Positions 1 through 11,635 are shown, numbered from the stretch's first letter. The stretch is DNA of 64,000 nucleotides from Erythroxylum novogranatense (GCA_029891385.1 JAIWQS010000215.1:186001-250000), one strand, 5' to 3'. The notes: generated by a model not told the origin, from the sequence alone. Made by a program: numbers and translations.

Positions 1-410
1 TTCTTTCTTTTCGTTCATCCATTTCATTTAGCCTTCCATACATTACAACCCTCAAAGTCCTCTTGATCTTCGTAATGATAGTTTTAGTGGTGGAGAAATA
101 GAATTGACCAAGCTTATGGTAAGAGATGGATTAAGTAGATTAGAGAAAAATATCCTAGACACAAGTGAGCTGAGCGAAAACACTATATCTTGAGTGCTAT
201 CTCTTCTGTTCAATCTCTTGTACTTGAATTCTCTCAATGTTTATTTTAGTATCACTCTTTCATTTTGCTGTGGTTGAATTCTGAGGAAGTAACTTGAGTC
301 AATTTCATTTTACTGTTTTGAGCATGGCTGTTATTTTCTTTTTCTCTTGTATTCTTTTTGACTCTTGTAAGCTTTTTCCAGGAGTACAAAGGTCTAAGTG
401 TGGGGGAATT
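1..410 (+). mobile_element. Element H: 3' end of the internal region (Athila-like LTR retrotransposon)
   Basis: This non-coding stretch matches 17081-17154 joined to 19357-19708, which is the same part of element C (the solo LTR G splits the C copy). It ends in a G-rich purine run (about 399-410) directly before TGATTGAGCC, the usual place of a polypurine tract. The TAAGTGTGGGGG type of motif is typical of Athila/Tat gypsy elements. No reading frame with a recognisable domain is present. The rest of H lies to the left of the window. Confidence 0.7.
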
Positions 411-671
411 TGATTGAGCCAAGTTTATACTATGAATTGGCTGCATTTTTATAAATTGCTTGTGCGTGTGTTGACTCTAATTGATGATTTTTGTGCTTAA
501 ATTGGTTCCTCATATCGAGTTCTTTCAATTCTTAATTTGTCGAGAAATTGTCATGATTTGATACTTATTTCTCTACAATTTTTATTGGGATAATTGGTAC
601 TGCAAATTGTTGTTATTATCTTATGGCAGGAACAAAGGAGTCAACGTCTGAAGTCAATGACCATAGATCTT

Positions 672-832
672 TCCGCACGTCATGACGCATGGCATCTCAC
701 ACGACGCGACGAGCACAAAGATTTTTCAAGCGTCGCGACGCACGGCGATGCTGCACACGCGACAAGAAGCGATTGTACGCCGCGACGAATTTGATTTGTT
801 TATTTTATTCATCGCGATGTACGAGCGGATAT
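672..832 (+). promoter_or_regulatory. GC-rich palindrome cassette in H LTR
   Basis: A CpG-dense island in AT-rich DNA. It contains a perfect CGTCGCGACG palindrome (731-740) and diverged copies such as ACGCCGCGACG and ATCGCGAT. It lies 50-220 bp upstream of the TATA box at 887. Frames that open across it are only by-products of its GC content; no protein domain is visible. Confidence 0.7.
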
Positions 833-886
833 CTGACTTTTTATGGAAAGTTTATCTCACTGTTCGACCCGGCCCGCGCTCCATCA

Positions 887-894
887 TATAAAAA
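887..894 (+). promoter_or_regulatory. TATA box of H LTR
   Basis: TATAAAAA follows a GC-rich stretch (tgttcgacccggcccg). The same arrangement is found in both C LTRs (9763-9769 and 20192-20198). The repeated position relative to the cassette and LTR ends supports a promoter reading; the transcription start is not determined. Confidence 0.6.
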
Positions 895-1916
895 CTTGTT
901 GTTTTAGGTCATAAAAGGGAGATCAGAGAGACGGGAGACGAGAGACCGAGAAAACTTCAAACACGCAGACTGGAAGCGTATGAGGCGACATTCGATTCCG
1001 TCCTCACATTTTCATCATCACCACCGTTGCCACCACCACCGTCGGCATCTTCGCCAATATGAGCATCGCTCATTCTCCAAGATCGAGAGGATCAACCGAG
1101 TCATGCGTAGCTAAGCCAACCTTCCTCTTGAAGATGTAGCAATGGCTTGAGTTCTTTGAAGCTTAGAAGGGAGTAATCACATAGTATCTGAAGTCTATTT
1201 ATATTTGTGTGACTTCTGAGTTAGAGGATTGCATCGATATATTTAGATTAGCATTGTTATAGTTTAACCGTGTGCTGATAACTATGTTGGATTTGGACAA
1301 AGTAATTTGTAGAACATCTTGGTGCATAATATATGAAGTTTCATATATGTCATTGGATATTGTATTTACGGTCTTCAATCTGCCTAGTTGTGTTCGATTG
1401 AGATTGTTGTGTTTTATTCAATTGACCAATTGCAATTGCTTGTCTATTTTCACACTAAGGTTTTTAACAAAGATTTAAATGATGGAGTTCATTAATTAAA
1501 TCTTTGGACCTAAAGAGTCCTTTAGGGTTGATCTTTCGAAACTTAGTGGATTGTATCCCTGAAAATTATTCTTGAACTGTGATAGCCTGAGCCTCATTTT
1601 CAAGAGGATTTTATCAATTTGATTTTTATCAGATATTTTGTTAATTGCATCATTTACAAAATTCCAAAAATATTCTTTTATATTTTTTTGTTGTTCAGTT
1701 TTGATTACTTTACCAGTTTGATAAAAATACCAAACCCCCATTTTATCAACTTCCATTGCAATTTTTGACATATAGGCTAGCTTAGACCTTTTTCACTTGG
1801 TTCCAATTAAATGAGACGACCCGAGGATTGCAACCTATACCGCAATCTTGGAATTTATTATATTTGATCGGTTTCTAAGGATCGATCGCAAGATCGCATC
1901 GACAGAGCCGCGATCA

Positions 1917-2817
1917 AAGATGAAGAAATATCAATGTATGCTAGAAACTTGAGAAGTTCAAAGGACTACTCAAAAATAGGAGGAAAGAATTACGTAGTGG
2001 AAAAAATGAAGAAAGAAAGAAGTACACCATGGGAAGAGGACATCATGCTAGAGAATGCAAAAGCTCATCCTCAAATTCAAATCTCCAGAAAAATGACAAA
2101 GGGAAAAATAAAGCTAGCCTTATAGCCACGTGGAGTGATGATAAGGAAGCATATCAAAGCAATGATGAAAACAACTTAGCACTTATGGCAAATAGCTCCT
2201 CAACAAGTGATGATGAAGATGAGGTAACTTTCATTGATCAAGATCTTATAGATTCTTTTAATGCTTTACAAATTGATTTTGAAGAAGCTATTGAGATCAA
2301 TAAAAAATTGAGAAAGAAAATAAGAGAACTAATTGCTGAAAATAGTGTCCTGCATGAAACTATTGATGATTTGGAATGCACTAAGGAAGATCATTCTGCA
2401 TGCCTTGCTGAAAAAGAAAATCTTACTAATGAACTTGGTAGACTTAGAAAGGAGTTTTCTTATGTGGTTGGAAATTTTGCTGGTGGAAATGCAAAGTTTG
2501 AAGAGATGTTGTCTTTTCAAAGATATTCTATTTCTAAACATGGTTTGGGATATGATCCTTATAATAGAGATTGTTCTTTAATTTCCAAATTTACCAAGGA
2601 TGGAAAAGTTGCTCAATGTGCTAGATGCTTGAAAGATGGTCATATAGAAATTGCATGTAAAAGTATTAGGAGATATGTTAAGGTTAAGAAAATATGGGTG
2701 GTAAAAGGTACAACACCTTCTAATGTGGTTTATATGACTAACCAAAATGGACCCAGGATGGCTTGGGTACCAATGAGAAGAAAGGATGTTTCAGTTGTAG
2801 GTACAAGCAAGGAATAA
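1917..2817 (+). pseudogene. Copia gag (nucleocapsid part), truncated
   Basis: A 262-residue open frame (2029-2817) follows a lysine-rich stretch. Near its start GRGHHAREC is the second half of a CCHC zinc knuckle; the first cysteine pair is not present in this frame. Then come an acidic region with a DDEDE stretch, a coiled-coil-like segment rich in K, E, L and I, and a second, incomplete Cys/His cluster (CARCLKDGHIEIAC). This order is typical of Sirevirus gag C-termini. The N-terminal gag domain is cut off by the H insertion, so the product is a remnant. Confidence 0.75.
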
Positions 2818-2890
2818 AAATCAACCAAGCACATGGTACATTGATAGCAGATGTTCAAGGCATATAAGTGGAGACAACAATAAAGATTCC
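2818..2890 (+). pseudogene. Copia aspartic protease start, fragment
   Basis: After the gag stop, the frame reads WYIDSRCSRHISGD. This is the copia protease signature, normally W-x-x-D-S-G-C-S/T-x-H-M/I-T/S. The catalytic DSG is changed to DSR, so the site is dead. Similarity stops within about 20 codons and the rest of pol is absent. Confidence 0.8.
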
Positions 2891-2944
2891 ATCATCATGA
2901 TTTACACTTAGGCTGAAATGTGATTGAATTGGAGTACTGGTATA

Positions 2945-3172
2945 TTCTAGTCGACTAATGGGTGTCTAAGTCGATTAATTGGTGAAATGTCTGGTAACAA
3001 GTCGATTTATGTGGGAACAAGTCGACTTATGATGTACACAGCACTATGGAAATGAATAAATTTTAGGATAAGTCGACTTATAAAAATCGACAAGTCGACT
3101 TATGAAACTTGACAAGTCGACTTATAAGGGTCGATATGTCGACTTATGGAGGTAAAATAAGTCGACTTATGT
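2945..3172 (+). repeat. AAGTCGACTTAT palindrome array, internal copy
   Basis: About eight exact or near copies of the palindrome AAGTCGACTT, mostly followed by AT, are spaced irregularly (20-50 bp) with little similarity between them. The same word fills 4025-4262 in the LTR. Palindromic repeats are known from Sirevirus regulatory regions, which fits the assignment of element I. Confidence 0.85.
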
Positions 3173-3789
3173 TTACACTGGTTCCATTGTTGGATTGTTA
3201 TGTTATGTAATGAATTTGCATTTTCTTTGTGTTTGCTTATGAACTGCCAGTCGAATATAAGTTATCTGGGTCTTTTTTTAAAAAATTCTCTTTCCCCCAA
3301 AATCTCCGAAAACATATTCTCTTCTACTTTTGAGATTTATTCATGATGATGTTTCTCCACCATGATGGTTTTTGTATCTAGCCAAGACTAACATTTCATA
3401 TTATTTATATTTGCTTGCTACTTGAGACTATTTGTGTTGATGACCTGCTTCTCTATTTAATGTGATTGCGATATTTCATCTATTGTTGGTTTGTATTAAT
3501 TGTTTTGATTATGACAAAAAGGGGGAGAAAATTGAGAAATTGGATATTCTTTAGTTACTTGATTAAGGGGGAATATGTATGTTAAAATTGTCTTTGATTT
3601 GAGTCTATCATGATTTCAAATTACTTTAATGAATTTGATCTTACAAGGTTATTAAATTCAATGATTTATACGATTGAGGGGGAGACTTCTAACCAAAATG
3701 ACAAGGTATAAAAACCTTGATCAATGTTTCCTTGTTTTCATTTCTTAAACAGTTTCTAAGTGTTTTGTCATTATCAAAAAAGGGGAGAT
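3173..3789 (+). other. Non-coding 3' region of copia element I with purine tracts
   Basis: No conserved protein is visible. Purine-rich tracts of AAAAAGGGGGAG type occur at about 3515-3530 and 3775-3789; the second abuts the LTR and is the likely plus-strand primer. Reiterated purine tracts in this region are a Sirevirus trait. Confidence 0.6.
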
Positions 3790-4024
3790 TGTTGGACCAA
3801 TGGTGGTTGACAAATTAAATCCCACTTATGTTTTGATAATAATAAAATGCATAGAATTGGTTAAGAAATTATTTCAGGTATTTTGGGATTGATATTCAAT
3901 AAAAGAATTATGCAAATCAAGATGGGCAAGTGACTAATCATTGAAGAATCAAGATGGAAGTTTCCTTATAAGTGAAAGAGGCATTAATAATGAGGATTAT
4001 AGAAGATTTGGATGGATATTACTG

Positions 4025-4262
4025 TTGAAGCCAACATAAGTCGACTTGCACATCATAAGTCGACTTATACATCAAGATCTGAACAGCATAAGTCGACTAA
4101 TATTGAAGATCTGTCAACACAAGTCGACTAATAGTCCATAAGTCGACTTATCGAGGACGACAAGTCGACTTACATAGCACAAGTCGACTTGTAGAAGAGC
4201 GGAGATGAAATTTTACATAAAATGTTGTCACAAGTCGACTTATACATTCGACAAGTCGACTT
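4025..4262 (+). repeat. AAGTCGACTTAT palindrome array, LTR copy
   Basis: About nine copies of the palindromic core AAGTCGACTT or close variants (AGTCGACTAAT), separated by irregular unrelated spacers. Each copy could fold back on itself in single-stranded form, and neighbours could pair with one another. Confidence 0.85.
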
Positions 4263-4573
4263 ATGGGTACAACAAGGTAATTCCAACGGCTCTATTAGTC
4301 ACAAATGGAAAGGAGGATGTTAAGGAACGGTCATAACAATTAGACAGCGGCTATATGGGTTCCCAACAGCTATTTTTCTTCAGATATAAGAGTGGATGAT
4401 AAAGGAAAAAGTGGAGAGAAATTCTACAAGAAAAATACTCTTCTATTGCCCCAAAATTGCTCATTATTGCTCTTATCTTGTTACATCATTTTATTAAGCT
4501 TTGTTCTTCAATCTTTATATTATTTCTCTTACAATTTGAGTGACTAGTGAAAGGTCACGTGTGAGGTAACAAT

Positions 4574-4710
4574 GGAAATCAAGTGGTGTTGGTAGGATTT
4601 GTCTTGGAAGACAAATCATTTGTAAAGGTAGCTCGGTAGGAAATCAAGTAGTGTTGGTAGGATTTGTGCCGGAAGACAAATCAAGTGTAAAGGTAGCTTG
4701 AGCCGGAAAT
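4574..4710 (+). repeat. Tandem repeat, about 65 bp x 2.1
   Basis: Units start GGAAATCAAG at 4574 and 4639, and GGAAATTAAG at 4705. Each contains a GTTGGTAGGATTTGT block followed by AAAGGTAGCT. The repeat lies in the downstream part of the copia LTR. Confidence 0.85.
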
Positions 4711-4964
4711 TAAGCGGTATTGTAAGAGTTCACACTGAACTACAAAGTGTGGAATAAAGTGGTTTGCAAAATCCTAAGTGGAAGTTTAGGTAGAGGACGT
4801 AGGTCTTAGCACTGAACCTCTATAAAAACAGTGTTTGATCTTCTTCCCTACCCTTTTCATTTAAATTTGTTTAAATTATTTTTGTGTGAATTAACTTCTG
4901 ATTTTATTGTAGAAAATTACAAAAAGCTTAAAGATCTATTCAACCCCCTTCTAGATCGCTAACA

Positions 4965-7112
4965 ATTTTAACCTTCATTTTTGCTTCAAACATATCATGC
5001 ATTAGTCACATAAACCAAGGATCATTCTAGGTTCACTTTAAGACCCATTTAAGCCTTAATTAGGGTCACTTGACCTATGAATGTTCGTTACGCGGACATT
5101 CATGTCTGTTAAACGGACTTTTATGGGTCATCAAAATCTCTTCTTGAGATCTTCATAGAAGTTGTATCTCTTTAATTCCTCTTTAAAACCATGCCTAAGT
5201 GACTTTAATCCGAGTTTTACGGAAAATGTTATGCCTCTTGCACCAAAGTATGTCCAATTGCATCAAAATTTCCAGATTTCTACCTCTTTACTTATTACAT
5301 TCAACATAATGTGCTTAATCTATCACTTCTAGTTCAATTATTCATCATTTATCCATTTTTCTAACTCCATTTCAACTCAATATTGTCCACAACCACACTA
5401 TAGCCCATGATTGATCATGTGCACCAATAACAGAACATACACACATATATATGCATTCATCATCAATTTTCTGCACATATTAACTTCATTTCCACTTTCA
5501 TTTTACTTCTAACTATCACCTTGATCTGTTACATTTCAAGACACCATATTAATCCCTTTTTTTTAAATTTAGACTCATTTTACATCATCACAAAAACACC
5601 CAAAGAGATTCACATTAATTCATTAAGAAAGCAGAACAAAACCCATTATGTATCTAATCTTTCTGCCCTTTTTCCTACACCACGTACTCAACTTCAAGTC
5701 AAAATTACAAACTCTTAATGAAAGAATTTGAATTCGATATCTTCATACAAAATGTATCCCTATGTCTCTAATTTAATCCAAATCAAAGATCATCTCATTT
5801 GGGTAACTACAGAACAATTTATGGCTAAATTACAAAAGCATATATAGTGGAATTGTTGTAGCTAACATATTCCAGCCAATTTAAACACCGTTATCTTTTA
5901 TCTCTAAAATTTTATCCTAGTGCTTCTCTTTTCAAGACACTATACTTGTCTTTTATTTAACTTCCATACCCAATCTAATCCATTACTAAAGAAACTAGTG
6001 ATCCATGTTTTTATCTATAAAAAATAGAACATAACAATATCCATTCATCATTTAAATTTTCTGCACTTCATTCTAACTCTAAAACATCTCTATATCAATT
6101 TATGAATCATTAATCACCATCCATATAAAAGCAAGAAATGAATCTACCACATTCCTCATTCACATTTTTAGCATGTACCCATCCTCCTTTCATGACCATT
6201 TTACCTCTAACTATCATCAAATATGCTTCCATTAATATAACCCATGAAAACAAAATTTAACTTACATGTTTAGCTCCAAAGCTCCTTCAAATCACCAAGA
6301 AACCCTAGCTCCTCCACATACACGATCATCACAAATGGAGGTGGAGTAGGTTAGTTTTCTAGTGGTAAGATGATGAAGATAACAAAAATGGGAGTGGCAA
6401 GTTAAGGATAAGAGCAAGGTTCAATATTAAAGCTTGTGAGAAGAGGGTATTGTAGATGGAGAAAGAGTAAATGAAGAAAAAGTGAAGAAGATGAAGAAAG
6501 GTAGCATATGTCATGAATGGTTAAGTGAAAGACCCAAAATAGGGTCTTTGATTGAACAAATTTGTGACTTATACATGTGGTGTGGCAAGTGACATGTGCA
6601 TGTCACTTCCCCATCGTTCCATTTGGTCCGCTTTAATAACTAGTCCATTTTGTCTCCAATTTCTACTTCAATTGTCTCCAATTTTCAATGACATAATTCA
6701 TTAAATCCAAATGTCATTCATAAAAATTTTCACAGCCATTTGACTCTTATTTCTACTACTATTCATCAATTGTTCTGCCAATTGGCATTTTTTCAGTCCA
6801 AAAATATTCTTAAATTCTAGAAAATTTCCAAATTTTTACCAAAAATTTTAATTCACTACTTATACACTCCAACTCAATTGATAACACATATAACTCACAA
6901 TTCCAAATATAATCACATTAAATATCAATTATACCCAGAAAATGTCAAACGAGTGCATGTACAGTCATTTTAATGTGTGAAAAAATTCAAATTCGCATGT
7001 GTGTATGCCAACATTATGCATGAGCATAAAATGCAAGTTTCTTAATCTCTCTTTGATCTCACATTTACCAAATTTTATGGTTCCAACCTTTAGTATAGGA
7101 ACAGGATGTTAA
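4965..7112 (-). repeat. LTR J, minus-strand gypsy LTR fragment
   Basis: It is the same family as F: 4968-5340 matches 8900-9279, and 5330-5830 matches 20350-20880. On the minus strand it starts close to the usual TGTAACATCC (mutated, around 7112) and has a splice-donor-like GTAAG at 6265. Its other end was separated by the copia insertion and lies off the window. A five-base gap (gttta) separates it from the start of F. A short CGGAC..GTCCG cassette lies at 5085-5125. No coding region. Confidence 0.65.
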
Positions 7113-7117
7113 GTTTA

Positions 7118-9279
7118 TGTAGCACCCCACCCTCTCAAGACCCGTACCTGACATCCCGAGTGATGTTCGAGTGCGAATCCTGCAAGGGTGGCATGCTAGA
7201 ACGGTCAAACATTCAAAACTCATTACAATTTTTTTGAAACAATATAAGCATATGTAGAAATCAATTATCAAATTGGGCCACTTTTATTTCATAAATATTT
7301 TCAATCACAGTAATACAATCATTATAATCTCAATAGCCATTTGGGCCCTTTCATAAAAACAAAACACTTTAGTCATAAAGTCTTTACATTACAACATAAA
7401 TCATATACACCCTTTACAAAACTTTTGGAATACATAATTTGATGCAAAAGTTGCAGAATAAATAATTCCATACAAAAAGAAAGAAATACAATGAAAATGT
7501 GAACTGATCTCAACCTCTATCCCTTACTTGCATGCTGTAGGGATACTCTTGCTTACCTAACGGGGTATTCTTCTAATCCTGAAAAATATTTCCAAATTTT
7601 GGGTGAGTTTTGCAAACTCAATGAGGGACCATCATCGATGACTCACCTAGTCACAAAACACATATTTTACGTTCACATCATTTCACTTTCCACACTCAAT
7701 ACACTTTATTCATTTGTATTATGCATATGCAGTGGACATGAGACCCATTTTTCATTTATTACTTTATTATGACCAAGTGCCTAAACTGTCCCGTATCCAT
7801 TAGATACCGGGCTCATTAATAACTGTCCCTTATCTGATGGGGATCCAAGACTTATTTTACATAGTGAGCCTTAGGCTCTTAATCACTTTCTGAGCTTAAG
7901 GCTCTTTTCACACTTTGAGCTTTGAGCTTTGACCGGTGGCTACTCTGGTCATAACTCCCATTATGTTTCATGCATTCATGAAATGGAATGCCTCGTTCAC
8001 ATTTTCATATATTCATGCAATCACATTCACACATCATCAGACCTTAGTCCAGCATTCAACATTAAGTTGAGAATCACATTTTCTTTCATATGAAAATGCC
8101 CCATTCAGAACACATTTATCATCGGACCGTAGTCTAGAATTTAATAATCAAATTATGTACACTTATTTCATCTCATTCATATACAATTAACACTTCAATA
8201 TCCCAAGAAAATATCACAATCATCGGACCTTTTATCCAGAAATCAACACAATCAATCACATTCATGTGAGCATTCAGTAGTCTAACAATACAAAATTCCA
8301 AACAGAACAAATAATGAAATGTGACCATCTAGGTCTACTCATAGTACGCTCCAGATTAGCATTAGCTTCCATGATCTGAAAATATCTAGATGGGGACGTT
8401 CTATCCTGTATCATCATTATGCAAAACGAATATTCTAGACACATTATTAATTGCACAATCACATAAACATTTAGTTTTACACACATGTATATGTATAATG
8501 TATAATGCAAGCTCAATGACAATCCTAGGTATATTTTCTAAATTCATATCTTATGCTCATTCTCAATTCATGATTCATATTTCTCTAATTGAACTTAGAC
8601 TTACACTTCATTTGAACATGATCATTCTAAATTCTCCATTCAATCTTTACCCTTTGTATATATCTAGGTTATTCAAAACTTACACCTCAAGAACACTTGG
8701 TCACTCTATATCATAACTTAAATTCTCATCATCTCTTTTCTAACCTCATATGATCTCATAATATCCAATTCTCATTCACAATTAATCACTTAATACATAT
8801 TGCTCAACTTCCTTGAACATAACTACAATCATATAAACATCTTCATTCCTATTATATTCATGCATTTGATACTTTGGTTTCATCCATTCAATCACTAAGT
8901 TTTAACCTCCATTTTTTCTTTAAACATATCATACATTAGTCACTTAAACCAAAGATCATTCTAGGCTTACTTTAAGGCCCATTTAAGCCTCAATTAGGGT
9001 CACTTGACCTGTGAATGTCCGTTAGGCAGACATCCATGTCAGTTAAACGGACTTTTATAGGTCACTTATAGAAACTTGAAAAATTTAACCCTCTAGACAT
9101 CAAAATATCTTCTCAAGATCTTCATAGAAGTTTTAGCTCGCGAAGTCCTCTTTAAAACCATACCAAAATGACCTTAATCTAAGTTTTACAGACAAATTTA
9201 TGCCTTTTTCACCAAAGTATGTACTATATTTTCCAGATTTCTAACTCTTTACTTACAACATTCAATTTCTCATGCTTAT
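7118..9279 (-). repeat. LTR F, first segment (minus strand)
   Basis: It begins TGTAGCACCCC on the plus strand, which is the LTR 3' end read on the minus strand. The first 80 bp form an imperfect terminal hairpin, as in B, D, E and K. It has a GAGC..GCTC palindrome block (about 7862-7935) and a polypyrimidine-CAG acceptor ending at 7579 on the minus strand. Element C interrupts it, with left flank cttat (9275-9279). It resumes at 20347. Confidence 0.75.
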
Positions 9280-9529
9280 TGATTGAGTCCAAGTTTATTA
9301 TATAAATTGGATACACTTTCATGGCTTTTAATGTGCTTTTTGACTCTTAATTTGTGATTTTGTGCTTTAATTAGTCCCTTGCAGTGAGCTTAAACTTTAT
9401 ACAATTTGATAGTGAAATTGTTTCAAATTGACATTAATTCCATCATAATTTTTCCAAGGACAATTGATACTACAAGTTGTTGTTTCATAATGTAGGGGAA
9501 AAGAACAGTCAAAGGGATCAAAAGTGTCA

Positions 9530-9703
9530 ACACGTCACAGCGTATGAAGAAGTTCGCATGTCGCGACGTGCTACAAGCAACACGCCGCGGTGAGCGATCC
9601 AAGAAGAGCACGCCGCGACGCCAATCAATTAACACTACGCGGCAAGCAATCAAGAAGAGCACGCTGCGACGTCAAAGAATCATCTCTCCGTGGCGAGCAG
9701 ACG
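9530..9703 (+). promoter_or_regulatory. GC palindrome cassette in C 5' LTR
   Basis: Five or six copies of ACGCCGCGACG/TGTCGCGACGTG-type words alternate with AAGAAGAGC and GCAATCAA spacers. The array ends about 60 bp upstream of the TATA box. The equivalent array at 19958-20129 differs by scattered CpG to TpG/CpA changes. Confidence 0.75.
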
Positions 9704-9762
9704 AATATCCAGACTTAATTTAGAAAATCCTCTCACTATTTCAGCCCAACCCGGATCCGTCC

Positions 9763-9769
9763 TATAAAA
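9763..9769 (+). promoter_or_regulatory. TATA box of C 5' LTR
   Basis: TATAAAA in the context CCTATAAAAACC, conserved at 20192-20198 in the 3' LTR and at 887 in H. It follows the CG-rich stretch CCCAACCCGGATCC. The likely transcription start is about 30 bp downstream. Confidence 0.65.
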
Positions 9770-9870
9770 ACCTTACCAAAATTAGGTTAAAGAGATTGAC
9801 ATTCGACAAAGAGAATACATACGAGTTAAGAGAGAACAAAGAAGAAAGAGGAGAGATTCACGGCCTCACC

Positions 9871-9900
9871 ACCCAGGGTTCCCTTCGGGGTTCCCTGGGT
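9871..9900 (+). other. TTCG-loop hairpin in C leader
   Basis: A 30-base self-complementary element: outer arms ACCCAGGG and CCCTGGGT (8 perfect pairs), a symmetric TT/TT interior, then CCC-TTCG-GGG. In RNA the C(UUCG)G loop is an exceptionally stable tetraloop. It lies about 110 bp after the TATA box, hence in the transcribed leader. It is absent from the H and M LTRs, and is deleted from the C 3' LTR with a breakpoint at its base. Confidence 0.75.
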
Positions 9901-10355
9901 AGAATCTTTGCATAGGTTTTCCTTTTCATTTCCACCGCTGACTCCACCATGAGTAGCTTGGATTCATCACAAGTTGTGAAGTTTCCGGTTGTAATGCGTG
10001 GTTAGGCGTTTATTTTCACCTGAAGATGTAGTGACGGCTGGAGTTTACCGAGCTTCAAAGGGAAGTAGCTTAATCTGTAGTTTAGCTACGGTTTATGAAT
10101 GCCTAAGTCTAGGATTTGTAACTTGTAGTGAAGCTACTTGATTATATTCTAATCAAATGTTGGACATTTAATATGTTGTTTGGATTAGTAGTTTACATTG
10201 TCACATTTAACTACATTGATATGAACTTTTGAGCTAGGGTTTATTGCTTTGTAGTTAGATTTGCTTGATTAGAGTTTAATCAAGTGTTGAACAATGTAAT
10301 GTGTATGGATTTGTTTATGCAGAACTTTGAGCTTAAATATATGAAGTCTCATATA

Positions 10356-10950
10356 TGTCCACTTGTGATCTTGTTGATTCTCTTTTATCTACCTAGTTGT
10401 GTTTGATATTGAGTTGATGCTAGATTTCATTTAGCCCATTGCATTGGCAATTTCACCGCACACACTAAGATGCGCTTAACGAGGTTTTAAGAAATGGAGT
10501 TCATTGATTAAAACCTTGGACTTAAAGAGTCCTTTAAGGTTCTAAGGCTCAAGAGCACTTAATGGAATCTTGAGAAATGGAGTTCATTAATCAAGATCCT
10601 GGACTTAAAGAGAGTTCTTTAAGGTTTATCATTTCAAACTGAGTGTTTGCTATGTTCACTTGTGATCTTGTTGATTCTTTTTTATCTTCCTAGTTATGTT
10701 TGATATTGAGTTGATGCTAGATTTCATTTGACCCATTGCATTGGCAATTCCACCACACACACTAAGATGCGCTTAATGAGGTTTTAAGAAATGGAGTTCA
10801 TTGATTAAAACCTTGGACTTAAAGATTCCTTTAAGGTTCTAAGGCTCAAGAGCACTTAATGGGATCTTGAGAAATGGAGTTCATTAATCAAGATCCTAGA
10901 GTTAAAGAGAGCCCTTTAAGGTTTATCATTTCAAACTTAGTGTTTGCTAA
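10356..10950 (+). repeat. Tandem duplication, about 296 bp x 2, in C LTR
   Basis: The unit beginning TGTCCACTTGTGATC at 10356 recurs from 10652 with few changes. Each unit also holds two near copies of a 50-60 bp block around AAATGGAGTTCATT. Single-unit versions occur in the H (1350-1550) and M (29540-29770) LTRs, so the duplication is specific to C. Confidence 0.85.
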
Positions 10951-11297
10951 TCCCATCAAATTAGTTTTGAACTGTGATAGCCAAAGCTCATTTTCAAGAG
11001 GATTTTATCCCTTGTCTTAATCTTTTCATTTTCTATTTTCAAAAACCCAAAAATACTTTTTACATGCTTTTTACAATACTTTTTAGTTCATTAATATTTT
11101 CAAAAAATCAAAACCCCCTTTCCTTACTGATTTCACTTGCGTTTTATGACATATAGGCTAGCTTAGGTCCATTTCATTAGGTTCCGATTAAGTGAGATGA
11201 CCCGAGGTTGCATCCTGTACTGAAATCCTTGGAATTTAATTATTTTTGTTTTGGTTTATAAGGGATTGATCTTTAGATCGATACGAAGAGCTGATCA

Positions 11298-11635
11298 AAA
11301 TGGCGTCGTTACCAGGGAACCAAAAATGGTTCTTTAGGTTAGCTTTTGTCATTTTGTTGCTAAGTGAAGTTAGGAGTCTTTTCTTTTAGATTGCATTCTA
11401 GATAGTTTAGTTTCATACTCATTGATAGTTTCCTTTATCTTAGATAGCTAGGATTTTACAGATTACACCTTCCGTGGAAGTTCGCTGAGGCCAACTCTTA
11501 TTTTTTCTGCGACAATCATTTCAGGTGAATCTGTCTTAGTGGAGGCTGACATGGACATAGGAATGGATGAAGTTATTTCGCCACACCATGGCCATTTGTC
11601 GAAGGTTAACCGGGAGAATAAAAAACCTCTATAAA
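11298..11635 (+). other. Element C internal region, part 1
   Basis: Untranslated leader downstream of the primer site. No domain is visible. It is interrupted at 11635 by solo LTR D and continues at 15947 after the duplicated ATAAA. Confidence 0.6.
11301..11318 (+). promoter_or_regulatory. Primer-binding site, Asp-tRNA type
   Basis: TGGCGTCGTTACCAGGG starts three bases after the LTR. It differs from the Athila-type Asp-tRNA site (TGGCGCCGTTGCCGGGG) at three positions, all C-to-T or G-to-A changes of the kind expected from cytosine methylation. It marks where minus-strand DNA synthesis would be primed. Confidence 0.8.

Larger units (their letters stand above)
411..1916 (+). repeat. 3' LTR of element H (Athila-like)
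   Basis: The 1,506-bp LTR starts TGATTGAGCC after the purine tract and ends CGATCA. It shares order and wording with the C LTRs (9280-11297, 19709-20346) and with M (28596-30108): a GC cassette, then a TATAAAA box, then the conserved segment around 1130 and a closing GATCA. The right flank is aagat (1917-1921), followed at once by copia gag sequence. H therefore inserted into the copia element I. The left target-site copy is outside the window. Confidence 0.8.
1917..4964 (+). mobile_element. Element I: defective Sirevirus-like Ty1/copia retrotransposon, 3' part
   Basis: Order visible: gag remnant, start of protease, a palindrome-rich non-coding stretch, two AAAAAGGGGGAG-type purine tracts (about 3515 and 3778), then a 3' LTR. 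The double purine tract and the GGGGAGATTGTTGG junction are typical of Sireviruses (SIRE1/Maximus lineage). Integrase, reverse transcriptase and RNase H are missing between about 2890 and 3200, so the copy is internally deleted. The 5' part is beyond the H insertion and off the window. The LTR ends at 4964, inside LTR J. Confidence 0.8.
3790..4964 (+). repeat. 3' LTR of copia element I
   Basis: The 1,175-bp LTR begins TGTTGGACCA after the purine tract and ends CTAACA, after the CAACCCCCTTCTAG wording usual at the end of Sirevirus LTRs. It carries the palindrome array (4025-4262) and a tandem 65-bp repeat (4574-4710). The right flank attttaacc joins LTR J. Confidence 0.8.
9280..11297 (+). repeat. 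5' LTR of element C
   Basis: It runs from TGATTGAGTC to CTGATCA, 2,018 bp. Order inside: GC cassette (9530-9703), TATAAAA (9763), TTCG hairpin (9871-9900), then a 296-bp tandem duplication (from 10356). It aligns closely with 19709-20302 of the 3' LTR up to the large deletion there. Confidence 0.85.

Noticed and set aside
2945..4262. Regular short repeats that might suggest a CRISPR-like array.
   Set aside because: The repeat unit is a 10-12 bp palindrome with irregular spacing inside a copia element of a plant genome.
8274..8716. Open frames of 82-108 codons in LTR F.
   Set aside because: AT-rich LTR sequence, no similarity to a known family, not conserved in J or K.
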